A stretch of 64,000 nt of DNA, taken from NCBI RefSeq assembly GCF_004519545.1, contig NZ_SDKM01000012.1, positions 1-64,000 of the forward strand, given 5' to 3'. The DNA is from Nocardioides guangzhouensis (GTDB lineage: Bacteria; Actinomycetota; Actinomycetes; Propionibacteriales; Nocardioidaceae). The notes under the pieces were generated by a model. That model saw only the letters and a list, made by a program, of their open reading frames with translations, searched no databases and had not been told where the DNA came from. Shown here one piece after another: positions 34,722 through 42,493 of the stretch (position 1 is the first letter of the stretch; each line of letters starts with the position of its first letter). The translations under genes and the position numbers were made by a program.

Positions 34722-35323
34722 CAGCCCACGCCCACGAGCGTGGTGATCCGGTCGTACGCCTCGTCCGGCGTGACCGGCGCGCAGCCCTTGGCGACCGCGT
34801 CCTCGACCACCCGCTTCTGGTCGGCCAGGAGGGCAAAGCCTCGCTTGACCAGCACCAGCGGCGGCTTGCGGTGCTCGCGCAGGTCACGGGTCAGCCGGCG
34901 CCAGAACGTGACCAGCGGGTGCTGGCGGACGCAGTACGCCCCGGCCAGCAGGCCCCGCTCCGCGCACGCCTGCACCACGTCCTGGGCGAAGATCCCCTCG
35001 GCGACGAAGTACGGCGCGTCCCGGAGCTCGAGGACCTGCCACCCGGTGCGCCCGTCGTGGGCGATGTCGTAGACCGGCACCTCGGCCCGGCGGGTGCGGC
35101 AGAGCCGCTCGAGGGTGTCCACGGCGTCGTCGGGCGTCCAGGACTCCGGGTGGTCCCAGTCGACCAGCCCGTGGTTGGGGCCGTGCTCGATCCGCGGAAG
35201 GGTCGGGTCGGATCCGTCCTTGTAGAAGTCGTCGAGCCGCAGGATCGGCATCCCGAGCCGTTCGGCGAGGCGGGACTTCCCGGCCCCGGAGGGTCCGGCG
35301 AGCACGATCACGCGGCACTGCAC
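34721..35323 (-). CDS. Uridine kinase-like P-loop kinase
   Basis: A 200-residue P-loop protein with Walker A LAGPSGAGKSRLAERLG, followed by LRLDDFYKDGSDPTLP, the substrate-binding Asp region of uridine kinases, and WDHPESWTPDD and VAEGIFAQDVV as in the udk/phosphoribulokinase family. It could phosphorylate uridine or cytidine released by uptake. GTG 35323 lies 6 bases after a CAGAAT box; GTG 35329 is an alternative. It is divergent from the solute-binding/VWA gene. Confidence 0.8.
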   Translation of the reverse strand: MQCRVIVLAGPSGAGKSRLAERLGMPILRLDDFYKDGSDPTLPRIEHGPNHGLVDWDHPESWTPDDAVDTLERLCRTRRAEVPVYDIAHDGRTGWQVLELRDAPYFVAEGIFAQDVVQACAERGLLAGAYCVRQHPLVTFWRRLTRDLREHRKPPLVLVKRGFALLADQKRVVEDAVAKGCAPVTPDEAYDRITTLVGVG

Positions 35324-35369
35324 CCGCACATTCTGCCGTGCGACTTTCCCATTCCGACACCCGGTGCTC

Positions 35370-35375
35370 TAGCCT
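35370..35375 (+). promoter_or_regulatory. Putative -10 box (TAGCCT)
   Basis: TAGCCT lies about 78 bases before the VWA-protein GTG; the leader ends in GGGAGG. Confidence 0.35.
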
Positions 35376-35452
35376 GCCCTCCGACGTGCGGCGATTCGGG
35401 CGCCACTCGGTGGGTACGTCGGGGAGTGGAGTTCGGACGTTGGGAGGCGTCG

Positions 35453-37078
35453 GTGAGTGGAGGGTCCCACGCCCTGCGCCGCGAGCGCAGGCGGACCGGG
35501 AGGAACCTGCTGGTCGGAGTGACCGTGCTCGCCCTTGCCGCGGCCGGGGCCGCAGCCTGGGTCCTCCGGCCGTCCGACGCGGAGTCGGCGGACGCGTGCA
35601 CGTCCCACCCGACCGCGACCGTCGCTGCGGCGCCGTCCGTCGCCCCGCTGCTCACCAGGGCGGCGGCCGAGCTCCGGGCCGAGGGCTGGTGCGGGCGGGT
35701 CGAGGTGGCGGCGACCCAGCCGAGCCAGGTCCTGTCGGGACTGCTCTCCGCCGACACCCGACCCCCGGACCTGTGGGTCCCGGACTCCGACGTCTGGCAG
35801 GCCCGCGCCACCGCCGCCGGCGTGGCCACCGAGGAGCTGGCCCCGTCGGTCGCGTCCTCGCCGGTGGTGCTCGCCGGCTCCGCCTCGACCGATGCCCCGG
35901 ACACCTGGTTCGACGCGCTCGGCTCCGGTGACGTGCTGCTCGGCAACCCCCAGGAGGACGTCGCCTCGGCGCTGGCGCTGCTCACCCCGGGCGCCGAGGT
36001 CGCCGCGGGCGAGGTCGACCTCGACGAGGTGCAGGCGCAGATGACGACGGTCGCCCAGCACTACACCGAGCTCTCCGACGACGTGCCGGCGGACCCGGAC
36101 GCGTCGTTCGCGGCCCGGCTGAACCGCGCGGCCGTCGGGCGGGGACTGGTGCCGGTCACCGAGCAGCAGTTGGTCGCGGTCGCCGCCGACCACCCGCGCC
36201 TGACCTCGATGGTCCCGGGCACGGGCAGCCTCGTCCAGCAGGTGCCGGTGCTCGCCACCCGGGCGGCAGCGCCGGCCGCTCGCACGATCGCGGACCGGCT
36301 CGTGGGCTACCTCGCCGGCCCCGGGCAGAAGCTCGTCGCCGACGCGGGCTTCCGGTCCGCGGACGGTTCCGCGCTCGGGGGCGTGGGCGCGGGCGACGTA
36401 CCCGTGATGGAGGCGCCGGACGACGAGCAGGTCGTCGAGGGCGAGCGGCTGTGGCAGGTGCTCACCGTGCCGTCCAGCATCCTCGCCGTCCTCGACGCGT
36501 CCGGCTCGATGGACTTCGAGACCGGCGCGGGGACCCGGATGGAGGTCGCGGTCAACGCCGCCCGGACGGCCCTGAACGTGTTCCCGGACCAGGCCCGGGT
36601 CGGTGCCTGGCTGTTCTCGATCGACCAGGGCGGCCCGGGGCAGGACTACCGCGAGCTGGAGCCGCTGCGGCCCCTCGACGCGCAGGTCGGCGGGACCACC
36701 CAGCGGCAGGCGCTGGACGCCGCGATCAGCGGCGCGGTCGACGAGACCGAGGGCGGCACGGGTCTCTACGACACCACGCTCGCGGCGTACCGCGAGGCCG
36801 TGGCGCGCTTCGACGAGGGCTACTTCAACTCGGTCGTGATCATCTCCGACGGCGCGAACGACGACCCCGGCTCGCTGGAGCTCGGCGAGCTGCTCAAGGC
36901 CCTGGAGAAGGAGCGCGACCCCGGCCGCCCGGTGCGGATCATCGCGATCGGCATCAGCCAGGACGCCGACCTGGCCTCGCTGAAGAAGATCGCCGCCGCC
37001 ACCCAGGGCGCGGCGTACGCCGCCGAGGACCCCCGCGACATCCTCACCGTGATGAGCGAGGCCCTCCTCGGCCGCTGA
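35453..37078 (+). CDS. Extracellular solute-binding domain fused to VWA domain
   Basis: A 541-residue exported protein with one N-terminal helix (LLVGVTVLALAAAGAAAWVL) acting as signal or anchor. Residues of roughly 45-330 form a periplasmic-binding-protein-like domain (VAAAPSVAPLLTRAAAEL, PPDLWVPDSDVWQ). A von Willebrand A domain follows with the MIDAS motif DASGS near residue 348, and VVIISDGANDD later. The architecture suggests a cell-surface protein that binds a ligand and a metal-dependent protein partner. GTG 35453 is placed by GGGAGG. Confidence 0.8.
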   Translation: MSGGSHALRRERRRTGRNLLVGVTVLALAAAGAAAWVLRPSDAESADACTSHPTATVAAAPSVAPLLTRAAAELRAEGWCGRVEVAATQPSQVLSGLLSADTRPPDLWVPDSDVWQARATAAGVATEELAPSVASSPVVLAGSASTDAPDTWFDALGSGDVLLGNPQEDVASALALLTPGAEVAAGEVDLDEVQAQMTTVAQHYTELSDDVPADPDASFAARLNRAAVGRGLVPVTEQQLVAVAADHPRLTSMVPGTGSLVQQVPVLATRAAAPAARTIADRLVGYLAGPGQKLVADAGFRSADGSALGGVGAGDVPVMEAPDDEQVVEGERLWQVLTVPSSILAVLDASGSMDFETGAGTRMEVAVNAARTALNVFPDQARVGAWLFSIDQGGPGQDYRELEPLRPLDAQVGGTTQRQALDAAISGAVDETEGGTGLYDTTLAAYREAVARFDEGYFNSVVIISDGANDDPGSLELGELLKALEKERDPGRPVRIIAIGISQDADLASLKKIAAATQGAAYAAEDPRDILTVMSEALLGR

Positions 37079-37101
37079 CCCCAGCGGCCACGTCTTGCCC
37101 G

Positions 37102-37186
37102 CCGAGGTGCCCCGACTTGATGTCCGAGGTGCCCGGAATTGATGTCCGAGGTGCCCCGACTTGATGCCGAGGTGCCCGGAATTGCA
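37102..37186. repeat. 22-bp tandem array, four alternating units
   Basis: Units start at 37102, 37124, 37146 and 37167. All begin CCGAGGTGCCC; units 1 and 3 continue CGACTTGATG and units 2 and 4 continue GGAATTG, so the array is a two-fold repeat of a 43-44-bp dimer. Confidence 0.8.
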
Positions 37187-37217
37187 CCCGGCCCCGCGAA
37201 ATGGTGGTGGTGGTGGT

Positions 37218-37256
37218 GGTGTCGAGACGCTCGCTGGCGCTCGCTCCTCAACCACC
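37218..37256. repeat. Repeat B, short intergenic form
   Basis: Begins GGTGTCGAGACGCTCGC and ends GCTCCTCAACCACC after a run of GGT triplets. The two ends match the ends of the 75-bp copies in mutA and mutB, while the middle is shorter. Confidence 0.75.
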
Positions 37257-37307
37257 GGGACGTTGCGACACGCCGTACGGCGGTGGCCGGAACGCAGCCG
37301 GGAATGA

Positions 37308-37340
37308 CGGTGACCCGGCACGAGATGTGCCGGGTCACCG
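37308..37340. repeat. Palindromic repeat A, copy 4
   Basis: A perfect palindrome of two 14-bp arms (GGTGACCCGGCACG-type start) ending 10 bases downstream of the truncated aldehyde dehydrogenase gene; it may double as its terminator. Confidence 0.85.
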
Positions 37341-37350
37341 GGGACGCAGG

Positions 37351-38223
37351 TCAGAGGCCGATCGGGTGCCAGACCGTCTTGGTCTCGAGGAACTGGGTCA
37401 TCCGGTCGGTGCCGGGGTCGAGCGTCCAGTCCGGCTCGGCGGCGGGGGCGCGGCGTACCCGCTTGAGGTTCTCCGCGGCCGCCTCCTCCAGGGACGCGGC
37501 GGTCTCGGCGTCACCGGCGACGCCGGTCAGGTCGAGCGCGTTGACGTCCATGTGCGAGGCCAGCCAGGGTGCGGTGCTGGCCGGGGTGCCGGTGAGGATG
37601 TTGACCACCCCGCCGGGTACGTCGGAGGTGGCCAGCACCTCGGCGAAGGTCACCGCCGGCAGCGGCCGCTCGTGGGAGGTGGTCACCACCACGGTGTTGC
37701 CGGTGACGATCACCGGGGCGAGCACGCTGACCAGCCCGAGCAGCGACGACTCCTGCGGCGCGACGATGGCGACCACGCCCGTCGGCTCCGGGGTGGAGAG
37801 GTTGAAGTACGGCCCGGCGACCGGGTTGGCGCCGCCGACGACCTGGGTGATCTTGTCGGCCCACCCGGCGTACCAGACGAGTCGGTCGATCGCCGCGTCG
37901 AGGACCTTCTCGGCCCGCGCCGCGGTGAGGCCCTCGGACTTCTGCAGGGCGTCGACGAACTGCGGACGGCGGTCCTCCATCACCTCGGCGATCCGGTAGA
38001 CGATCTGCGCGCGGTTGTACGCCGTGCGCCCGGACCAGCCGGGGAACGCCTTGCGTGCGGCCTGGACGGCGTCACGCGCGTCCTTGCGGGACGCCAGCGC
38101 GGCGTTGGCCATGAACTTCCCCTTCGCGTCGTTGACGACATAGGAGTAGCCCGACTCCGACCGCGGGAAGGCGCCGCCGATGTAGAGCTTGTAGGTCTTG
38201 CGGACGTCGATGCGCGCGTTCAC
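37351..38223 (-). CDS. Truncated aldehyde dehydrogenase lacking the catalytic domain
   Basis: A 290-residue protein that aligns by eye with the N-terminal cofactor-binding half of ALDHs (KLYIGGAFPRSESGYSYVV, ...PTGVVAIVAPQESSLLGLVSVLAPVIVTGNTVVV, LPAVTFAEVLATSDVPGGVVNILTG). It ends after DLTGVAGDAETAASL with an unrelated tail. The catalytic-Cys and Glu segments are missing. The frame is intact and the GTG start overlaps the stop of the complete ALDH gene (GTGA), so it is probably a maintained pseudoenzyme partner and not simple decay. Confidence 0.8.
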   Translation of the reverse strand: MNARIDVRKTYKLYIGGAFPRSESGYSYVVNDAKGKFMANAALASRKDARDAVQAARKAFPGWSGRTAYNRAQIVYRIAEVMEDRRPQFVDALQKSEGLTAARAEKVLDAAIDRLVWYAGWADKITQVVGGANPVAGPYFNLSTPEPTGVVAIVAPQESSLLGLVSVLAPVIVTGNTVVVTTSHERPLPAVTFAEVLATSDVPGGVVNILTGTPASTAPWLASHMDVNALDLTGVAGDAETAASLEEAAAENLKRVRRAPAAEPDWTLDPGTDRMTQFLETKTVWHPIGL

Positions 38224-39671
38224 TTCAGGTAGCCCTCCAGACCGTGGCGGCCGCCCTCGCGGCCGTAGCCCGACTCCTTGTAGCCGCCGAACGGGCTGGT
38301 CGGGTCGAACTTGTTGAACGTGTTGGCCCACACCACGCCGGCGCGCAGCTGGTTGGCCATCCAGAGGATGCGGGAGCCCTTGTCGGTCCAGATCCCCGCG
38401 GACAGGCCGTACGGCGTGTTGTTGGCCTTCTCGACCGCCTCGTGCGGCGTGCGGAACGTGAGCACCGACAGCACGGGCCCGAAGATCTCCTCGCGGGCGA
38501 TCCGGTGCGCCTGGGAGACGCCGGTGAACAGCGTCGGCGGGAACCAGTAGCCGTTGCTGGGCAGGTCGCACGGCGGCGACCAGCGGCCGGCGCCCTCGGA
38601 CTCGCCGATGTCGGAGAGCTCGCGGATCCGGGCCAGCTGCTCGGCGGAGTTGATCGCACCGATGTCGGTGTTCTTGTCGAGCGGGTCGCCGACGCGCAGC
38701 GTGCCCATGCGGCGCTTGAGCTTGCCGAGCACCTCCTCGGCGACGCTCTCCTGCACCAGCAGGCGGCTGCCGGCGCAGCAGACGTGGCCCTGGTTGAAGA
38801 AGATGCCGTTGACGATGCCCTCGACGGCCTGGTCGATCGGGGCGTCGTCGAACACGATGTTCGCGGCCTTGCCGCCCAGCTCGAGGGTGACCTTCTTGTC
38901 GGTGCCGGCGACCGCCTTCGCGATCGCCCGGCCGACGTCGGTGGAGCCGGTGAACGCGACCTTGTCGACGTCCTCGTGGGCGACCAGCGCGCGGCCGGTC
39001 TCGCCGGCACCGGTGACGATGTTGACGACGCCCGGCGGGAGGTCGGCCTGCTGGCAGATCTCGGCGAACAGCAGCGCGGTCAGCGGCGTGGTCTCGGCTG
39101 GCTTGAGCACGACCGTGTTGCCGGCGGCGAGCGCGGGCGCGATCTTCCACGCCAGCATCAGCAGCGGGAAGTTCCACGGGATGACCTGGCCGGCGACGCC
39201 GAGGGACTGCGTGCCGTAGCCGGCGTACTCGAGCTTGTCGGCCCAGCCGGCGTAGTAGAAGAAGTGTGCGGCGACGGTCGGGACGTCGACGTCGCGCGAC
39301 TCCTTGATCGGCTTGCCGTTGTCGATCGACTCGAGCACCGCGAGCTCGCGGCCGCGCTCCTGGATGATCCGGGCGATCCGGTAGAGGTACTTCGCGCGCT
39401 CGGCGCCGCTCATCTTCGACCACACGCGCGTGTAGGCCCGGCGGGCGGCCTTCACCGCGGCGTCGACGTCGGCCTCGCTGGCCTCGGCGACCTCGGCGAG
39501 CACCTCCTCGGTGGCCGGGTTGACGGTCTTGAACGCCTTGCCGGTGCCGTCGACGAACTCACCGTTGACGAACAGGCCGTACGACGGCTTGATGTCGACG
39601 ATGGCCCTCGACTCCGGGGCGGGGGCGTACTCGAAGGGGCTCACGGTCCTGGTGGTTTCCTTGTCAGCCAT
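38220..39671 (-). CDS. Aldehyde dehydrogenase
   Basis: A 483-residue NAD(P)-dependent ALDH. It has QVIPWNFPLLMLAWKIAPALAAGNTVVLKPAE, the cofactor loop FTGSTDVGRAI, the general base Glu in LELGGKAANIVF, and FFNQGHVCCAGSRL with catalytic Cys298. Lying between deoC and a non-catalytic homologue, it most likely oxidises the acetaldehyde released by DeoC to acetate. It starts 6 bases after the deoC stop. Confidence 0.92.
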   Translation of the reverse strand: MADKETTRTVSPFEYAPAPESRAIVDIKPSYGLFVNGEFVDGTGKAFKTVNPATEEVLAEVAEASEADVDAAVKAARRAYTRVWSKMSGAERAKYLYRIARIIQERGRELAVLESIDNGKPIKESRDVDVPTVAAHFFYYAGWADKLEYAGYGTQSLGVAGQVIPWNFPLLMLAWKIAPALAAGNTVVLKPAETTPLTALLFAEICQQADLPPGVVNIVTGAGETGRALVAHEDVDKVAFTGSTDVGRAIAKAVAGTDKKVTLELGGKAANIVFDDAPIDQAVEGIVNGIFFNQGHVCCAGSRLLVQESVAEEVLGKLKRRMGTLRVGDPLDKNTDIGAINSAEQLARIRELSDIGESEGAGRWSPPCDLPSNGYWFPPTLFTGVSQAHRIAREEIFGPVLSVLTFRTPHEAVEKANNTPYGLSAGIWTDKGSRILWMANQLRAGVVWANTFNKFDPTSPFGGYKESGYGREGGRHGLEGYLK

Positions 39672-39677
39672 CGCGGA

Positions 39678-40655
39678 TCAGTCCAGCGTGAAGTAGTCGG
39701 GGCCGGAGTAGCGGCCGGTGGTCATCTTGGTGCGCTGCATGAGCAGGTCGTTGAGCAGCGTGGAGGCGCCGAAGCGGAACCAGTCCGGGTCGAGCCAGTC
39801 GGGGCCGGCGACCTCGTTGACCGTCACGAGGTACTTGATGGCGTCCTTGGCGGTGCGGATGCCGCCGGCCGGCTTCACACCGATCATCTGGCCGGTCGCC
39901 TCGCGGAAGTCGCGGACCGCTTCGAGCATGATCATCGTGACCGGCAGCGTCGCCGCGGGCTGCACCTTGCCGGTGGAGGTCTTGATGAAGTGGCCGCCGG
40001 CCATCATCGCCAGCCACGAGACGCGGCGTACGTTGTCGTAGGTCTGGAGCTCGCCGGTCTCGAAGATCACCTTGAGGTGCGCGTCCCCGCAGGCCTCGCG
40101 GACCGCGACGATCTCCTCGAAGACCTGCAGGTAGTTGCCGGCCAGGAACGCGCCCCGGTCGATCACCATGTCGATCTCGTCGGCGCCGGCCTCCACCGCG
40201 TCCCTGGTGTCCGCGAGCTTGATGTCGAGCGCCGCCCGGCCGCTCGGGAAGGCAGTCGCGACCGCCGCGACGTTGACGCCGCTGCTGCCGAGGGTCTCCT
40301 TCGCCACGCCGACCATGTCGGGGTAGACGCACACCGCGGCCACCTGCGGGCACGACAGGTCGGCGGGGTCGGGTCGCATCGCCTTGCTGGCGAGCGCGCG
40401 CACCTTGCCCGGGGTGTCCTGGCCCTCCAGCGTGGTCAGGTCGACCATGCGGATCGCGAGGTCCAGGGCGTACGCCTTGGCGGTGGTCTTGATCGACCGG
40501 GTCCCGAGCGACGCGGCACGGGCCTCAGCGCCGACCTGGTCGACGCCGGGGAGGCCGTGGAGGAAGCGCCTCAGCGAGGCGTTCGAGGCGGTGATGTCGT
40601 CGAAACTGGTGCTTCCGGCGATCGTCGTCGGAGATGGTGCGGCTGTACTCGTCAC
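39678..40655 (-). CDS. deoC: Deoxyribose-phosphate aldolase
   Basis: A 325-residue class I aldolase that cleaves 2-deoxyribose-5-phosphate to glyceraldehyde-3-phosphate and acetaldehyde. It shows VAAVCVYPDMV, EIDMVIDRGAFLAGNY, the Schiff-base lysine region HFIKTSTGK and the second lysine in GVKPAGGIRT. The protein is longer than E. coli DeoC (about 260) at the N-terminus, as in many actinobacteria. GTG 40655 is chosen because TATGCT lies 6 bases upstream. It is first of a deoC-ALDH-pseudoALDH operon. Confidence 0.95.
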   Translation of the reverse strand: MTSTAAPSPTTIAGSTSFDDITASNASLRRFLHGLPGVDQVGAEARAASLGTRSIKTTAKAYALDLAIRMVDLTTLEGQDTPGKVRALASKAMRPDPADLSCPQVAAVCVYPDMVGVAKETLGSSGVNVAAVATAFPSGRAALDIKLADTRDAVEAGADEIDMVIDRGAFLAGNYLQVFEEIVAVREACGDAHLKVIFETGELQTYDNVRRVSWLAMMAGGHFIKTSTGKVQPAATLPVTMIMLEAVRDFREATGQMIGVKPAGGIRTAKDAIKYLVTVNEVAGPDWLDPDWFRFGASTLLNDLLMQRTKMTTGRYSGPDYFTLD

Positions 40656-40661
40656 CGACCC

Positions 40662-40671
40662 AGCATAGGGT
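40662..40671. promoter_or_regulatory. Overlapping divergent -10 boxes
   Basis: On the minus strand TATGCT (40667-40662) precedes deoC by 6 bases. On the plus strand TAGGGT (40666-40671) could serve the PH-domain gene. The two hexamers share two bases, so RNA polymerase binding would be mutually exclusive. Confidence 0.5.
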
Positions 40672-40713
40672 TGTCCGGGGGCGTGAGAGCAATCGGAGAA
40701 ACAGGGTGCAGCA

Positions 40714-41382
40714 TTGACCGAGCGGGACGTCGGAGTGGAACCGTGGAAGGACTTCGACAAGGTCGAGAAGTTCGGGCCGACGAGCGGCCGTCTGGTCGGT
40801 GGTCTGGGCATCGCGGCGTGCGCGGCGACGGCCATCGGCACGATCGGTGACGGCCGGCACGACTCCGACGCGTTCGTGCTGGTCTGCCTCGCCCTGGTCG
40901 GCCTGATGATCTGGATGGTGATGTTCCGGCCGGCGGTCCGCTCCGACGGCACCCGGCTGCACCTGCGCAGCATGGTGACCACCACCCGCGTGCCGCTGGC
41001 GTCGATCGACAAGGTCGACGTGCGCGCGATGCTGCTGGTCAAGGCAGACGGCCACATCTACCGCTCCATCGCGGTCGGCCGGCCCCGCAAGCGGCAGCGC
41101 GCGTCGGAGGGCAGCTCGTTCGTCGGCGCCAAGGGTGGCTCCCACCAGCACAGCTACCTCCAGGGCACGCCCCGGCTCGACCCGTCGAAGGTCTACAGCG
41201 ACTTCGTCGAGACCCGGATCAAGCACCTCGCCCAGGAGGCGCGCGCCCACAAGCGGGGGTACGACCGGGTCGGTCCCGACGGGCAGCCCCTCCCGGCGCC
41301 GGTCACCCGCTCCTGGGCGTGGCCCGAGCTCGCCGGGCTCGTGGTCCTCTCCGTCGCCGCCCTGACCCTCCTCCTCGCCTGA
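40714..41382 (+). CDS. Putative PH-domain membrane protein
   Basis: A 222-residue protein with hydrophobic helices at GRLVGGLGIAACAATAIGTI, VLVCLALVGLMIWMVMF and a C-terminal one (AGLVVLSVAALTLLLA). Between them is a bacterial-PH-like segment (VRSDGTRLHLRSMVTTTRVPLASIDKVDVR). The function is unknown. The TTG start is tentative; GTG 40735 is the alternative. It is divergent from deoC over a shared promoter region. Confidence 0.65.
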   Translation: MTERDVGVEPWKDFDKVEKFGPTSGRLVGGLGIAACAATAIGTIGDGRHDSDAFVLVCLALVGLMIWMVMFRPAVRSDGTRLHLRSMVTTTRVPLASIDKVDVRAMLLVKADGHIYRSIAVGRPRKRQRASEGSSFVGAKGGSHQHSYLQGTPRLDPSKVYSDFVETRIKHLAQEARAHKRGYDRVGPDGQPLPAPVTRSWAWPELAGLVVLSVAALTLLLA

Positions 41383-41385
41383 CCC

Positions 41386-41451
41386 CGTTGAGTTGCGCCT
41401 GCCGGAGCGTTGAGTTGCGCCGGCCTGGGCGTTGAGTTGCGCCGGCCGTGG
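41386..41451. repeat. 22-bp tandem array, three units
   Basis: Units start at 41386, 41408 and 41430 with exact 22-bp period, each beginning CGTTGAGTTGCGCC followed by GGCC or TGCC. The array begins 3 bases after the stop of the PH-domain gene. The period is the same as in the 37102 array, but the sequence is different. Confidence 0.85.
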
Positions 41452-41512
41452 CGGGGCACCCAGCCAGGCGCGACTCAGACATGCGCGAGGCGCAGCTCGA
41501 CGTGAGGATGCG

Positions 41513-41518
41513 TAGCCT
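41513..41518 (+). promoter_or_regulatory. Putative -10 box (TAGCCT)
   Basis: TAGCCT lies 6 bases before ATG 41525, a leaderless arrangement. Confidence 0.5.
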
Positions 41519-41524
41519 GAGCGG

Positions 41525-42325
41525 ATGACGACCGTCTGCTTCGCCGGCATCACCGGCTGGACCGCGCCTCCCATCGCCGCGGCGATCGCCGCGTCCGACG
41601 ACCTCGAGCTGGTCGCGGGGGTGTCCAGGTCGGCCGCCGGCCGCGACCTGCGCGACGTCACCGGGCTGGACGTCGACGGCTGGGTCCACGGGAGCGTGGT
41701 CGAGGCGGTCGCGTCCGGAGGGGTGGACGTGCTGGTGGACTACACCAGCGCGGAGGCGGTCGGCGCGAACGCTCGTGCCGCCGTCGACGCGGGCGTCCAC
41801 GTGGTCATCGGGTCGAGCGGGCTGACCGCCGACGACTACGCCCGGCTCGACGCCGCCGCGCGCGACCGGAACGTCGGTGTCGTCGCGGCCGGCAACTTCT
41901 CGGTGATGGCGGCCCTTCTCCAGCGGGCGGCGGTGCTGGCCGCGCAGCACCTCGAGCACTGGGAGATCCTCGACTACGGCAGCGACACCAAGCCCGACGT
42001 GCCGAGCGGCACAGCCCGGCAGCTGGCGGAGGCGCTCGGCGAGGTCCGCACCCCGCGGCCCGCGGTCCCGGTCGAGGACCTGAGCGGCCCGGTCGAGGCA
42101 CGGGGCGCCGAGGTCGGCGGGACCCGGGTCCACTCGGTGCGGCTGCCCGGGTACGTCGTGAGCACCGAGGTCGTCTTCGCCGCTGCGGGCGAGCACCTGG
42201 TCCTGCGGCACGACCCGGGCCCCACCCCCACGCCGTACGTCGACGGGACGCTGCTCGCGATCCGCCGGGTGCCCGGCATCGTCGGCGTGGTCCGGGGGCT
42301 CGACCGCCTGCTGTTCGGCGACTGA
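41525..42325 (+). CDS. Divergent dihydrodipicolinate-reductase (DapB)-like protein
   Basis: A 266-residue two-domain protein of the DapB fold: an N-terminal Rossmann domain (CFAGITGWTAPPIAAAIAAS, VDVLVDYTSAEAV, GSSGLTADDY) and a C-terminal domain with DVPSGTARQLAE. Canonical DapB has a His-His pair and Lys before DAPSGTA. Here the segment reads EILDYGSDTKPDVPSG, so the catalytic histidines are missing while Lys is present. Start ATG 41525 is supported by a TAGCCT box. It probably acts on another imine or aldehyde substrate, or is not a lysine-pathway enzyme. Confidence 0.75.
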   Translation: MTTVCFAGITGWTAPPIAAAIAASDDLELVAGVSRSAAGRDLRDVTGLDVDGWVHGSVVEAVASGGVDVLVDYTSAEAVGANARAAVDAGVHVVIGSSGLTADDYARLDAAARDRNVGVVAAGNFSVMAALLQRAAVLAAQHLEHWEILDYGSDTKPDVPSGTARQLAEALGEVRTPRPAVPVEDLSGPVEARGAEVGGTRVHSVRLPGYVVSTEVVFAAAGEHLVLRHDPGPTPTPYVDGTLLAIRRVPGIVGVVRGLDRLLFGD

Positions 42326-42381
42326 CTGTGCGGCCGGACCGACCCTGCGGACGACTCCTCAGCCGGCAACCGGGGCACGCC

Positions 42382-42414
42382 GCAAAGTTGAAGAGTGCAA
42401 ATTTCCAACTTTGC
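42382..42414. promoter_or_regulatory. AT-rich inverted repeat upstream of secreted protein
   Basis: GCAAAGTTG (42382-42390) and CAACTTTGC (42406-42414) are perfect 9-bp arms around an AT-rich 15-base spacer, about 80 bases before the next start. It stands out by base composition and could be an operator or promoter region. Confidence 0.5.
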
Positions 42415-42493
42415 CTCCGCCGGCTCCCTGTTCATGACATCGTCGTCGGCCGCGGCCCATGGACGGGCCGGTAACTGAACAAGGAGTTCTCGG

